64,000 nt of DNA from SZAS-103 sp964640525 (GCA_964640525.1 CAZXGS010000004.1:39282-103281), one strand, 5' to 3'; numbered from the stretch's first letter, positions 26,070 through 34,977 are shown. The notes: generated by a model from the sequence alone, not told the origin. Numbers and translations are program-made.

Positions 26070-27467
26070 GTGTCAGGACCGAGCCAGGTCAAGGATGCAC
26101 CGATCGAAAACCGCCAGGCGCTGGTGGATTACCTCGCCTCCGGCGGGCGTGCGCGCGAGCAGTGGCGAATCGGCACCGAGCACGAAAAGTTCGGTTTCCA
26201 CATGGACACCCTGCGCCCGCCGGCATGGGACGGCGAGAACGGGATCCGCGCGCTGCTGCAGGGGCTGACCGCGTTCGGCTGGTCGCCGGTGGAAGAGCAC
26301 GGCAAGCTGATCGCGCTCACCCGGCAGAACCCGTTGTGCGCCGACGCGGGTTCCCCCGGGCCGGCCTCGGTCACGCTGGAGCCGGCCGGGCAACTGGAGT
26401 TGTCCGGCGCGCAACTGGAGACCATCCACGACACCTGCTGCGAGACCTCCCGCCACCTGAAGGAAGTGCGCGAGGTCGCCGGCAAGCTGGGTCTGGGCTT
26501 CCTCGGCATGGGCTTCCAGCCCAAGTGGAAGCGCGAGGACATGCCCTGGATGCCCAAGGGTCGCTACGCGATCATGCGCAACTACATGCCAAAGCGCGGC
26601 CAACTCGGACTGGACATGATGACCCGCACCTGCACCGTGCAGGTCAACCTGGACGTGGCCGACGAGGCCGACATGGTGCGCAAGTTCCGCGTCAGCCTGG
26701 CCCTGCAGCCGATCGCCACCGCGCTGTTCGCCGATTCGCCGTTCACCGAAGGCAAGCCCAACGGTTTCCGCAGCTATCGCTCGCACATCTGGACCGACAC
26801 CGACCCCGATCGCACCGGGATGCTGGACTTCGTGTTCGCCGACGGCTTCGGCTACGAGCGCTACGTCGATTACCTGCTCGACGTGCCGATGTACTTTGTC
26901 TATCGCGATGGCGAATACATCGACGCATCCGGCCAGAGCTTCCGAGACTTCCTCGCCGGCAAACTGCCTGCGTATCCCGGTCACAAGCCGCGGCTGGCCG
27001 ATTGGGCCGACCACCTGACCACCGCCTTCCCCGAGGTGCGGCTGAAGAAGTACCTGGAGATGCGTGGCGCCGACGGCGGGCCGTGGAACCGGCTGTGCGC
27101 GCTGCCGGCGTTCTGGGTCGGCATCCTGTACGACGATGCGGCCCTCGACGCCGCCTGGGACCTGGTCAAGGATTTCAGCATGCGCGAGCGCCACGCGCTG
27201 CGCGATGGCGTGCCGCGGCATGCGTTCACCCTGCCGTTCCGCAACGGCAGCGTGCTCGACCTGGCGCGGCAGGCGCTGACCATCGCCACCGCCGGCCTGC
27301 AGCGCCGCGCGCGCCGCAACCGCCACGGGGCCGACGAATCGATCTTCCTGCAACCGTTGTTCGAACTCGTCGAGGCCGGGCAGACGCCGGCCGACCGCAA
27401 GCTCGAACTGTTCCACGGGCCGTGGAAGGGCTCGGTGGATCCGCTGTTCCGCGAATTCGCGTACTGA
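26070..27467 (+). CDS. gshA: glutamate-cysteine ligase, plant/proteobacterial type
   Basis: 465 residues, GTG start with GGAGAG five to ten bases upstream. Matches the EgtA/plant GshA class: RIGTEHEKFGF near residue 35, LEPAGQLELSGAQLETIH, MGFQPKWKREDMPWMPKGRY, and MTRTCTVQVNLD. It makes gamma-glutamylcysteine, the first step of glutathione synthesis, in the cytoplasm. Other window genes use glutathione (ggt, the class III alcohol dehydrogenase, the glutaredoxin fusion). Confidence 0.5.
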   Translation: MSGPSQVKDAPIENRQALVDYLASGGRAREQWRIGTEHEKFGFHMDTLRPPAWDGENGIRALLQGLTAFGWSPVEEHGKLIALTRQNPLCADAGSPGPASVTLEPAGQLELSGAQLETIHDTCCETSRHLKEVREVAGKLGLGFLGMGFQPKWKREDMPWMPKGRYAIMRNYMPKRGQLGLDMMTRTCTVQVNLDVADEADMVRKFRVSLALQPIATALFADSPFTEGKPNGFRSYRSHIWTDTDPDRTGMLDFVFADGFGYERYVDYLLDVPMYFVYRDGEYIDASGQSFRDFLAGKLPAYPGHKPRLADWADHLTTAFPEVRLKKYLEMRGADGGPWNRLCALPAFWVGILYDDAALDAAWDLVKDFSMRERHALRDGVPRHAFTLPFRNGSVLDLARQALTIATAGLQRRARRNRHGADESIFLQPLFELVEAGQTPADRKLELFHGPWKGSVDPLFREFAY

Positions 27468-27490
27468 GCGCAGGCCCAGCCGCCCGCACC

Positions 27491-27515
27491 GACCCGACCC
27501 GACCCGACCCGACCC
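27491..27515. repeat. pentanucleotide repeat GACCC x5
   Basis: Five exact GACCC units end 12 bases before the ATG of the next gene, in place of a normal ribosome-binding site. Copy-number slippage here could change translation or spacing. Confidence 0.5.
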
Positions 27516-27527
27516 GCGACCGCCCGC

Positions 27528-28247
27528 ATGACCTATCACGCCGCCAACGACGATTCGACACCCGCTGCCGCGCGCGCGGAACTGCGCACCCTGCTGGATT
27601 TGCGCGCGGTGCCGTTCGGCGGCCTGTCGCTGGAAGGGCTGGACGGCTTCCTCACGGCGCTGGCGGTCGGCCCGGATCTGGTGATGCCTGGCGAATGGTT
27701 GCCGGCGATCTGGGGCGCGCGGGAACCGCGCTGGGAGAGCGAGGCCGAGACGCGGCACGTTTACGACCTGCTGCTGCGGTTCTGGAATGACGTGTTGCGC
27801 CGCGCGGCACTGGACCCGATCGAACGGGTGGGCGTGGACGACCAGCCGATCCTGGGCGACCAAGCCGATGCAGCCATGCACGGCCAAGCCTGGGCCGAAG
27901 GCTTCCTGATGGGCTTTGATTCCGACTCGGAAGCATGGGAAGCATGGTGCGCCCAGCATCCATGGATCGACGACGCCCTGACCGACATCGTGGCGTTGAG
28001 CTGGCAGGCGGATCCGGAAGGACTCGTCTCCGACGGCGACGAGCCGAGGCTCGAACTGCGCGACCGCGCGTTGATCCTTGCCACGCTTCCTGGCCTCGTG
28101 AACGCCCTGCACCGGCATCGCGTGAGCGAGGATCGCGCGCGCATGCCGATCCGCCGGCAGGCGCCAAAAATCGGGCGCAACGATCCTTGCCCCTGCGGCA
28201 GCGGCCGCAAGTTCAAGAAGTGCTGTGGCGCCAGGGAAAGCGCATGA
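27528..28247 (+). CDS. YecA/UPF0149 family protein with SEC-C metal-binding motif
   Basis: 239 residues. The N-terminal helical domain (LSLEGLDGFLTALAVGPDLVMPGEWLPAIWG) is UPF0149-like. The C-terminus ends in a zinc-binding SEC-C motif, GRNDPCPCGSGRKFKKCCG, as in SecA and YecA. YecA of E. coli associates with the ribosome-SecA interface; the role here is unknown. No Shine-Dalgarno is visible: the GACCC repeat array occupies that position. Followed after 85 bases by the formaldehyde dehydrogenase gene. Confidence 0.5.
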   Translation: MTYHAANDDSTPAAARAELRTLLDLRAVPFGGLSLEGLDGFLTALAVGPDLVMPGEWLPAIWGAREPRWESEAETRHVYDLLLRFWNDVLRRAALDPIERVGVDDQPILGDQADAAMHGQAWAEGFLMGFDSDSEAWEAWCAQHPWIDDALTDIVALSWQADPEGLVSDGDEPRLELRDRALILATLPGLVNALHRHRVSEDRARMPIRRQAPKIGRNDPCPCGSGRKFKKCCGARESA

Positions 28248-28332
28248 GGGTCGCCACGCAAGGCATGACCGCGTTCATGCGCCTGTTTGACGCCTCGCGC
28301 GGCACACGCCCGCAAACCAGGAGAACCCACCC

Positions 28333-29442
28333 ATGAAATCCCGTGCCGCCGTCGCCTGGGAAGCAGGCAAGTCGCTGTCCATCGAGGAGATCGACGTCGC
28401 AGGTCCGAAGGCCGGCGAGGTGCTGGTGCGCATCCACGCGACCGGCGTGTGCCACACCGATGCCTTTACCTTGAGCGGCGATGACCCGGAAGGCCTGTTC
28501 CCGGTGGTGCTGGGTCACGAGGGCGGTGGCGAGGTGGTCGAGCTGGGCAGCGGGGTGACCAGCGTCGCGGTCGGCGACCACGTGATCCCGCTGTACACCG
28601 CCGAATGCCGGCAGTGCAAGTTCTGCCTGTCGGGCAAGACCAACCTGTGCCAGGCGGTGCGCGCCACCCAGGGCCGCGGGGTGATGCCCGACGGCAGCTC
28701 GCGCTTCTCCTTGGGTGGCAAGCCCATCCACCACTACATGGGCACCAGCACCTTCAGCGAATACACGGTGGTGCCGGAGATCGCGCTGGCCAACATCGAC
28801 AAGGCCGCGCCGCTGGAGAAGGTCTGCCTGCTCGGCTGCGGCGTCACCACCGGGATCGGCGCGGTGCTCAACACCGCCAGGGTCGAGGCCGGCGCCAGCG
28901 TGGCGGTGTTCGGTCTGGGCGGGATCGGCCTGGCGGTGATCCAGGGCGCGGTGATGGCCGGGGCCGGGCGGATCATCGCGATCGACACCAACCCCGGCAA
29001 GTTCGAACTGGCCCGGCAACTGGGCGCGACCGACTGCGTGAACCCGCGCGAAGTCACCGGCCCCATCCAGCAGGCCCTGATCGAGATGACCGACGGCGGC
29101 GTGGATTACAGCTTCGAGTGCATCGGCAACGTGGAGGTGATGCGCGCGGCGCTGGAGTGCTGCCACAAGGGCTGGGGCCAGAGCATCATCATCGGCGTCG
29201 CCGGCGCCGGCAAGGAGATCCACACCCGGCCCTTCCAGTTGGTCACCGGTCGGGTGTGGAAGGGTTCGGCCTTCGGCGGCGTCAGGGGTCGTACCCAGTT
29301 GCCGGGCATGGTGCAGCAGGCGATGCGCGGGGAGATCGCGCTGGATCCGTTCATCACCCACGAGTTGCCGTTGGAGCGCATCAACGAAGCCTTCGAGCTG
29401 ATGCATGCGGGCAAGAGCATCCGCACGGTGATCCGGTTCTGA
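28333..29442 (+). CDS. frmA: S-(hydroxymethyl)glutathione dehydrogenase / class III alcohol dehydrogenase
   Basis: 369 residues, full length. Catalytic zinc ligands are in GVCHTDAFTLSG and GHEGGGEV; the structural zinc site is AECRQCKFCLSGKTNLC, and the NAD-binding GLGGIGLAVIQGA is intact. It oxidises the glutathione adduct of formaldehyde and also reduces S-nitrosoglutathione. CCAGGAG lies nine bases before the ATG. No frmR or esterase gene is adjacent. Ends five bases before the convergent next gene. Confidence 0.5.
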   Translation: MKSRAAVAWEAGKSLSIEEIDVAGPKAGEVLVRIHATGVCHTDAFTLSGDDPEGLFPVVLGHEGGGEVVELGSGVTSVAVGDHVIPLYTAECRQCKFCLSGKTNLCQAVRATQGRGVMPDGSSRFSLGGKPIHHYMGTSTFSEYTVVPEIALANIDKAAPLEKVCLLGCGVTTGIGAVLNTARVEAGASVAVFGLGGIGLAVIQGAVMAGAGRIIAIDTNPGKFELARQLGATDCVNPREVTGPIQQALIEMTDGGVDYSFECIGNVEVMRAALECCHKGWGQSIIIGVAGAGKEIHTRPFQLVTGRVWKGSAFGGVRGRTQLPGMVQQAMRGEIALDPFITHELPLERINEAFELMHAGKSIRTVIRF

Positions 29443-29447
29443 GCCGA

Positions 29448-30134
29448 TCAGGCGACGTCGAGCTGCAGGTCGGTGAAGGCAAAACGCCCGTCCCGCAACA
29501 CGGTATCGCCCGTGCGCAGGCGCAAGCGTGCGCTGAACATCGGCCCGGCGTGGACGCAGGTGTGGAACTCGCCGCGCTCACCGCAGGGATCCCTCGCCCG
29601 AGGCAGACAGGCCAGCAGGTCGTCGTCGAATTCGCGGCCGGCGAATCCGGCATCGAGCTGGGTGGTGTCGATGCAGCACAGGCGGGCGCGCAGGCCCGCG
29701 GCGATCATCGTCCGTGCCAGGGACGCGGTGTCGCCGCGCGGATCCCAGATCGGGAACCGCGGCTGCCAGCCCAACCGGGCGCACAGCGCCTCGCGGTAGC
29801 CGCGAACGTCGGCCAGGAACAGGTCGCCGAAAGCGATGTGATGCATGCCCGGCCAGCGCGTGCGGGCGTCGTCCAGCGCGGCGGCGAAGCTCATTTCGTA
29901 GCTCGCGTTGTCGGCCGCGCTAGGCAACCTCGCCTCGATCAGCGGCAGCCCTGCGGCAGCGGCCTGTGCGTGCAGCACCTCGCGGCGGATGCCGTGCATG
30001 GCCACGCGCTCGTAGCCCTCGGTCACCGTGGTCAGCAGGCCGACGACCTCGTGGAGCGGATCGGAGCGCAGCACGTGCAACGCCCACGCCGAGTCCTTGC
30101 CACCGCTCCAGGACAGCAGAAGCGGGCCTTTCAC
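29448..30134 (-). CDS. ATP-binding PP-loop protein, diphthine-ammonia ligase-like (DUF71)
   Basis: 228 residues from GTG at 30134. Starts with the N-type ATP pyrophosphatase loop LLLSWSGGKDSAWAL, then EVVGLLTTVTEGYERVAMHGIRREVL in outline, and later FGDLFLADVRGYRE and GERGEFHTCVHAGP, all of the Dph6/DUF71 family. Eukaryotic members amidate diphthine; bacteria lack diphthamide, so the substrate is unknown. The frame is open upstream to an ATG at 30275, but that extension is translated repeat DNA, so the GTG is preferred. Confidence 0.5.
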   Translation of the reverse strand: MKGPLLLSWSGGKDSAWALHVLRSDPLHEVVGLLTTVTEGYERVAMHGIRREVLHAQAAAAGLPLIEARLPSAADNASYEMSFAAALDDARTRWPGMHHIAFGDLFLADVRGYREALCARLGWQPRFPIWDPRGDTASLARTMIAAGLRARLCCIDTTQLDAGFAGREFDDDLLACLPRARDPCGERGEFHTCVHAGPMFSARLRLRTGDTVLRDGRFAFTDLQLDVA

Positions 30135-30149
30135 GGATTCCGCCCGTGA

Positions 30150-30574
30150 TACGACGGGCTCACCATGAAGGGACACCCCAACCGGTCGCCCTGAGCCTGT
30201 CGAAGGGCGCTCAGGGTCAGGCGAAAGGCGTGGTTCGACAGGCTCACCACGAACGGTTTTCCTGAAGCTCACCACGAACGGATCTTCTGAGGCTCACCAC
30301 AAACGGACTTCCGGAGGCTCACCACGAACGGCTTTCCTGAAGCGCACCACGAACGGTTTTCCTGAAGTTCATCACGAACGAACACCCCATCCGTTCGCCC
30401 TGAGCCTGTCGAAGGGCGCCCTGACCAAGCGAAAAGCGTGGTTCCCTTCGCCAGGCTCAGGACAGGCAAGGCTCACCACGAACGGTTTCCTGAAGCTCAC
30501 CGCGAACGGTTTTCCTGAGGCTCACCACGAACGGATCTTCTGAGGCTCACCACAAACGGACTTCCGGAGGCTCA
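30150..30574. repeat. array of about 25-base repeats
   Basis: Within the gene-free stretch 30135-30729. About ten tandem units of roughly 25 bases share GGCTCACCACGAACGG plus a TTCCTGA-type end, in two blocks split by longer palindromic units (GCCCTGAGCCTGTCGAAGGGC). A run of at least 40 bases occurs twice (about 30280-30320 and 30530-30574). This is the complement of the family at 20846-21147. It runs directly into an assembly gap. Confidence 0.5.
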
Positions 30575-30674
30575 NNNNNNNNNNNNNNNNNNNNNNNNNN
30601 NNNNNNNNNNNNNNNNNNNNNNNNNNNNNNNNNNNNNNNNNNNNNNNNNNNNNNNNNNNNNNNNNNNNNNNNNN
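30575..30674. other. assembly gap (100 N)
   Basis: Exactly 100 Ns within the repeat array. The true length is unknown, and further repeat units are probably missing. Confidence 0.5.
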
Positions 30675-30716
30675 CCACAATCGCCTTTCCTGAGTTTCAC
30701 CGCGAACGAAAGGGTT
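30675..30716. repeat. end of repeat array after the gap
   Basis: About one and a half degenerate repeat units (CACAATCGCCTTTCCTGA, TTCACCGCGAACGA) resume after the Ns and stop just short of the next gene. Confidence 0.5.
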
Positions 30717-30729
30717 CCGCGCTCCGCCG

Positions 30730-31065
30730 TCACGTCACGTCGCGCAACTGCCAGCCGTTGCCGGCCAGCAGGCTCAGGCGCTGGCGCAGCACCTGGCTGG
30801 GCAGGACGGTGTCCACTTCCAGGTCGATGCGCACGTCGTGCTGGACGCCCTTGACCTTGGCTGCCGGGTCGGTGGCCGACATCGCCGCGGTGACCGAGTC
30901 CGGGTCGTCCAGCCGCGCCTTCCAGCGCTCGAACAGGCCGGTGCCGGTGATCGCGGTCTGCAATTGTTCGGCAAACCCGGCGGCGCCCTGCGCGGTGAAC
31001 GCCAGTGCCGGATCGCTGCCGCGCGCCTTCTTCGGGTCGGGCAGGGTGATGTAGTAGTGCGGCAT
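30730..31065 (-). CDS. small conserved protein of unknown function
   Basis: 111 residues, not recognised. Begins MPHYYITLPDPKKARGSD; soluble, no signal peptide, no Cys. The C-terminal half (VQHDVRIDLEVDTVLPSQVLRQRLSLL in outline) suggests a beta-alpha pattern. ATG at 31065 has GGAG six bases upstream. Its stop is about 15 bases from the repeat array. Starts divergently from the DUF924 gene. Confidence 0.5.
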   Translation of the reverse strand: MPHYYITLPDPKKARGSDPALAFTAQGAAGFAEQLQTAITGTGLFERWKARLDDPDSVTAAMSATDPAAKVKGVQHDVRIDLEVDTVLPSQVLRQRLSLLAGNGWQLRDVT

Positions 31066-31213
31066 GGAAGGCTCCGTGGCCGATGGAGGACCCGCAACGA
31101 CCGACGCGACGGGCGATGCCCGGACTGTAACGGCAGCCGGCCGCGGCGGCAATCCGCGCGTGGGCAAAGCCGTGGGCGTATGCTTGCGTGGATGCCGTGG
31201 GAGGCTGGCGCAA

Positions 31214-31789
31214 ATGGCGAATTCAAACCCGGAGCCAGCGGCCGGCATGGCGGACGTGGCGAGCGAGCTGGTCGCGTTCTGGCGCCAGGCCGGCATGCGC
31301 CGCTGGTTCGCCCGTGACGATGCGTTCGACGATGCGCTGCGCTCGCGCTTCCTCGACGCGCATCTGGCTGCCTCGCGTGGCGAGATCGACGGCTGGATGG
31401 CCAGCGCCGAGGGCGCGCTGGCGTTGCTCCTGTTGCTCGACCAGATCCCGCGCAACGTGTTCCGTGGCAGTGCGCATGCCTTCGCCACCGACCCGCTCGC
31501 GCGCCGGCAGGCGCGCCAGGCCATCGCTGCCGGCCACGACCAGCGCACCGATGCGCCGCTGCGGATGTTCTTCTATCTGCCGTTCGAGCACTCCGAGGAT
31601 GCGGCGGATCAGGACCTCGCGGTGGCGTTGTTCACCGCGATGGGGGATGCGAACCTGCTCGACTACGCGCACCGGCATCGCGAGGCAATCCGGCGCTTCG
31701 GCCGCTTCCCGCACCGCAATGCGGCGCTTGGGCGCGAGAGCACGCCCGAGGAACGCGCGTGGCTTGCCGCCGGCGGTGGATTCGGTTGA
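31214..31789 (+). CDS. DUF924 family protein
   Basis: 191 residues. Typical DUF924 features: VASELVAFWRQAG near the start, RWFARDDAFDDALRSRF, LLLLDQIPRNVFRGSAHAFATDP, and the C-terminal FFYLPFEHSEDAADQD and RHREAIRRFGRFPHRNAALGR. The family is an all-helical TPR-like fold of unknown function, common in bacteria and eukaryotes. GGGAGG lies nine bases before the ATG; an internal ATG at 31247 is an alternative. Confidence 0.5.
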   Translation: MANSNPEPAAGMADVASELVAFWRQAGMRRWFARDDAFDDALRSRFLDAHLAASRGEIDGWMASAEGALALLLLLDQIPRNVFRGSAHAFATDPLARRQARQAIAAGHDQRTDAPLRMFFYLPFEHSEDAADQDLAVALFTAMGDANLLDYAHRHREAIRRFGRFPHRNAALGRESTPEERAWLAAGGGFG

Positions 31790-31798
31790 GCCCGGACT

Positions 31799-32176
31799 TC
31801 AGCGCGGCAGGCCGTGCAGGTGCAATCCCAGGTACGAAAGTCCCAGCGCGATGAGGATCTGCAGGATGAATGCCACCACCGCCACCCCGACCGCGCCGAC
31901 CAGCGAGATTTCCAGCACCAGCGCATAGACCGCGCACATCGCCAGGAACGCCAGACCCGCGCCGAGCAGGGTCGCGCCGGCCAGGCCGAGCACGAACTGG
32001 GCGACGATGCCGCCGCCGAACACCGCCAGCGCACTCCACAGCATCCCGGATCGCCGCGCGTTGGCCAGGCCTGCCGCAAGCGACACCGGCAACACGGTCA
32101 CGGCCAGCAACACCAGCAGGCCGAGCAGTTCGCGCCAGGCCCATGGCGAGAAGTGAAGGGATTGCGGAAGCGTCAT
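31799..32176 (-). CDS. small integral membrane protein of unknown function
   Basis: 125 residues with about four hydrophobic helices (ELLGLLVLLAVTVLPVSLA; SALAVFGGGIVAQFVLGLAGATLL; FLAMCAVYALVLEISLV; VVAFILQILIALGLSYLGL in outline). No known motif. ATG at 32176 follows the Grx4 fusion gene by 47 bases on the same strand, so it may be co-transcribed. Confidence 0.5.
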   Translation of the reverse strand: MTLPQSLHFSPWAWRELLGLLVLLAVTVLPVSLAAGLANARRSGMLWSALAVFGGGIVAQFVLGLAGATLLGAGLAFLAMCAVYALVLEISLVGAVGVAVVAFILQILIALGLSYLGLHLHGLPR

Positions 32177-32223
32177 CGCAGGTCGCGGGCGTTTCGGGGA
32201 GGTGGCCCGGGAACGCGCTGCGA

Positions 32224-33153
32224 TCAGTAGATCGGCACGCTGGTGTCGACTTCCTTCGCCCACGCGTCGATGCCGCCCTCGACGGTATAGACGTCATGGA
32301 AGCCCAGTGTGCGGAAGTGTTCGGCGGTGCGGCGGCTGGAGCTGCCGTGGTGGCAGATGAAGGCGATCGGCACGTCCTTGGGCAGCGCTTCCAGGCGTGC
32401 TCGGCTGGCGTCGTCGAGCACCTCGTGCGGCTGCGGGAACGGCGCGGCGGCGCGTCCGCTGGCCGGGCGCACGTCGATCACGTCGATGGTGCCGGTGAGG
32501 ATGCGTGCGTGCAGGTCCTGCACGCTGATCGACTTAACCGGCGCCGGTGCGTTGGGATTGCGCACCGACAGCCCGGCCCCGCGCGCGTCCTCGATCCAGT
32601 CGATGGCGATGCCGTTGGCGCGCGGCGCGCTGAGCGGATCCAGGTGGACCTTCAGTCCGTCGACGTCGGCCACGACTTCCTGGCCACTGATCGGGCGCAG
32701 TTGGAACTGGGCGTTGAACTGCGGATCCACGCTCAGGTGCAGGCCCACGCCCGCCGGCGTATCGGCCATCGCCTGGTCGATGGCCTGGCGCGCGGCCGGC
32801 GTCACCGAGATCGTCGGTGGGGTGCGGTCGGGTGCGGCCAAGCCCAGCAGGGTGTGCAACTCGCCGCTGCCGAGCATCTGTTCGATGATGTCCGCACCGC
32901 CCACCAGTTCGCCGCCAACATACAGTTGCGGAATGGTCGGCCAGCTTCCGTAGAGCTTGATGCCCTCGCGAATGGCCTCGTCGGCCAGCACGTCCACGCT
33001 GGCGTAGCGCGGCAGCAGCGAGGACAGGATGCCGGAGGCCTTGGCCGAAAAACCGCAACGCGGTGCGGCCGGCTCGCCTTTCATGAACAGCACCACGCGG
33101 TTGGCTTGGACGATGGCGTCGATGCGTTGGCGCAGGGCGGGATCCAGGGACAT
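32224..33153 (-). CDS. Grx4-type monothiol glutaredoxin fused to A-type carrier-like and rhodanese domains
   Basis: 309 residues in three parts. Residues 1-105: monothiol glutaredoxin with PRCGFSAKA, SWPTIPQLYVGGELVGGADI and a shared-cluster geometry. Residues about 115-215: an IscA/HesB-like fold (ISVTPAARQAI, VGLHLSVD, DGLKVHLDPLSAPRANGIAIDWI, NPNAPAPV) in which the three Cys ligands of true A-type carriers are missing. Residues about 220-309: rhodanese with CHHGSSSRR active loop. Probably a cytoplasmic iron-sulfur or sulfur-relay protein. ATG at 33153 after GGATCC... has no strong ribosome-binding site. Confidence 0.5.
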   Translation of the reverse strand: MSLDPALRQRIDAIVQANRVVLFMKGEPAAPRCGFSAKASGILSSLLPRYASVDVLADEAIREGIKLYGSWPTIPQLYVGGELVGGADIIEQMLGSGELHTLLGLAAPDRTPPTISVTPAARQAIDQAMADTPAGVGLHLSVDPQFNAQFQLRPISGQEVVADVDGLKVHLDPLSAPRANGIAIDWIEDARGAGLSVRNPNAPAPVKSISVQDLHARILTGTIDVIDVRPASGRAAAPFPQPHEVLDDASRARLEALPKDVPIAFICHHGSSSRRTAEHFRTLGFHDVYTVEGGIDAWAKEVDTSVPIY

Positions 33154-33320
33154 GGGACAGGCTCGTGGAGGGCGCAAGGGCGCCATTGTATCGCGGCCGT
33201 CGTGGTGCCCGCCGGCGAAGTTGAAAGGCAATGCTCACATTTCCTTCCCCGTGGGCGATTAAACTTGCCCGCTGCCGGCCGGTCGAATGGCCATCCCTTC
33301 CCCACGGAGCCCGTTGCCCC

Positions 33321-34589
33321 ATGCCTTCACGCCGTTGTCCGTCCGTCGTGTCCGTTGCCGTGCTCACCGCCAGCCTGCTGGTCGCTACCGCCGTGGCCGC
33401 ACCCCAACCGCAGCCGCATCCGACGGTTCCCCAGCCCAAGCCGACCCTGCCCACGCCCGCGGCGCCCGGCGCGACCCCCGACAACGTCGCCATCCCGCCT
33501 GCCCCGGACAACGCCGGCAAGGCGTGGATCCTGATGGACTACGACACCGGGCAGATCCTGGCCGCGAAGAATCCGGACGAGCGCATCGAGCCGGCCAGCA
33601 TGACCAAGATCATGACCTCCTACGTGGTCGCCTCCGAATTGGCGCACGGCAAGCTCGATCCCAACCAGCCGGTGGCGATCAGCGAGCGCGCGTGGAAGGC
33701 CGGCGCCAGCTCCGACGGCTCCTACAGCGCGCTGGACCTGAACTCCAAGGTCCCGCTGATGGACGTCCAGCGCGGGCTGATCATCCAGTCCGGCAACGAC
33801 GCGGCGATCGCGCTGGCTGAGCACGTGGCCGGCAGCGTGGAATCCTTCGTCGCGCTGATGAATTCCTACGCCGCCAAGCTGGGCATGAAGAACACCCACT
33901 TCGCCAACCCGCACGGGCTGTCCGATCCGCAGCACTACACCACCGTGCATGACCTGGCGATCCTGTCGCGCGCGCTGATCCACGACTATCCGGCCGAATA
34001 CGCGATCTACAAGGAACGCGAGTTCACCTACAACAAGATCCGCCAGTACAACCGCAACGAACTGCTCGGCCGCGACCCCACCGTGGACGGCATCAAAACC
34101 GGCCACACTTCCGCGGCCGGCTACTGCCTTGCCGCCTCGGCCAAGCGAGGCGACCAGCGCCTGATCTCGGTGGTGGTGGGCCTCCAGGCCAAGGGCGACA
34201 AGGACGGCTTCCGCCTGCGCGAGGACTCCAACCTCGCCCTGCTCAACTGGGGTTTCCGCTTCTACGAGAACCACAACCTGTACCAGGCCAACGTCCAACT
34301 CGCCCACCTGAAGGTGTGGAAAGGCAAGACCGTCGACGTGGGGCTGGGCCTGACCCAGCCGGTGGAAGTGGTGATCCCGCGCGGGCGCTACAGCGACCTC
34401 AAGCCGGTGATGGACGTGCCGAAGAACATCGTTGCCCCGATTGCCGCCGGCCAGCGGATCGGCACCCTGCGGGTCATGCTGGATGGAAAGCCGCTTCTCG
34501 AACGCCCGCTGGTGGCGCTGGCGGCGGTGCCCGAGGCCGGCTTCTTCGGCCGCATGTGGGACGACATGTGGATGTGGTGGGAGAGTTGA
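33321..34589 (+). CDS. dacC: D-alanyl-D-alanine carboxypeptidase (PBP5/6 type)
   Basis: 422 residues with a signal peptide (ending ATAVAAPQ) and a Pro-rich linker. Penicillin-binding motifs are SMTK (SXXK), SGN in IIQSGNDAAIALAEH, and KTG in VDGIKTGHTSAAGYCL. The C-terminal beta-domain ends in a short amphipathic tail rich in Trp and Met (FFGRMWDDMWMWWES) that should anchor it to the membrane. It trims pentapeptide side chains of peptidoglycan. Divergent from the Grx4 gene; the 167-base gap likely holds both promoters. The exact paralogue (dacA or dacC) is uncertain. Confidence 0.5.
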   Translation: MPSRRCPSVVSVAVLTASLLVATAVAAPQPQPHPTVPQPKPTLPTPAAPGATPDNVAIPPAPDNAGKAWILMDYDTGQILAAKNPDERIEPASMTKIMTSYVVASELAHGKLDPNQPVAISERAWKAGASSDGSYSALDLNSKVPLMDVQRGLIIQSGNDAAIALAEHVAGSVESFVALMNSYAAKLGMKNTHFANPHGLSDPQHYTTVHDLAILSRALIHDYPAEYAIYKEREFTYNKIRQYNRNELLGRDPTVDGIKTGHTSAAGYCLAASAKRGDQRLISVVVGLQAKGDKDGFRLREDSNLALLNWGFRFYENHNLYQANVQLAHLKVWKGKTVDVGLGLTQPVEVVIPRGRYSDLKPVMDVPKNIVAPIAAGQRIGTLRVMLDGKPLLERPLVALAAVPEAGFFGRMWDDMWMWWES

Positions 34590-34977
34590 CGGGGCGATCC
34601 GGAATCGGCGACGACACCGGAACTCGCCAGCGCGTCAAGCGCGGCGATCACGACCTGCAAAGACAAGCCGGCGTCATCCATGGGTGAGTCGGTCGCGAGG
34701 CGGCACAGGCAAGCCATCCCGCCATGCAGGTGCGAAGAGACAGGCGCGTTGTGTCGGTCAGCGTCGCGATTGGATCACGCGAAAAAGCCGCCTTCGAAGG
34801 CGCCAGCCGGCGCCTTGCGTGGCTCGGTGTCGGCCTGATGGCCTTGCGCCGACAGGACAGTCGCAACCCTTGCGGGGAAGCCGCGAAACCACACCCCCGA
34901 TCCTGATCGTCGTCCGCGCATGCCCTGCGACAGGGCGGTCGAAAACCGCGGGATGACGCAAAGGACCCGGGCGCCTT
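34590..34977. other. gene-free stretch
   Basis: No convincing gene in 388 bases: open frames lack ribosome-binding sites and known motifs. It holds the hairpin at 34781-34802 and otherwise nothing that I can interpret. Confidence 0.5.
34781..34802 (-). terminator. Rho-independent-type terminator candidate (leftward)
   Basis: The perfect 14-base palindrome CGCCTTCGAAGGCG at 34789-34802 is followed, reading leftward, by GCTTTTTC. This fits an intrinsic terminator for the small membrane protein gene 180 bases upstream. Confidence 0.5.

Noticed and set aside
26073..28118. 681-codon frame antisense to gshA and the YecA-like gene
   Set aside because: Shadow of two well-supported genes; composition typical of reversed high-GC codons.
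29448..30275. ATG at 30275 as start of the PP-loop protein
   Set aside because: The extra 47 residues are a translation of the intergenic repeats; the family begins at the PP-loop just after the GTG at 30134.
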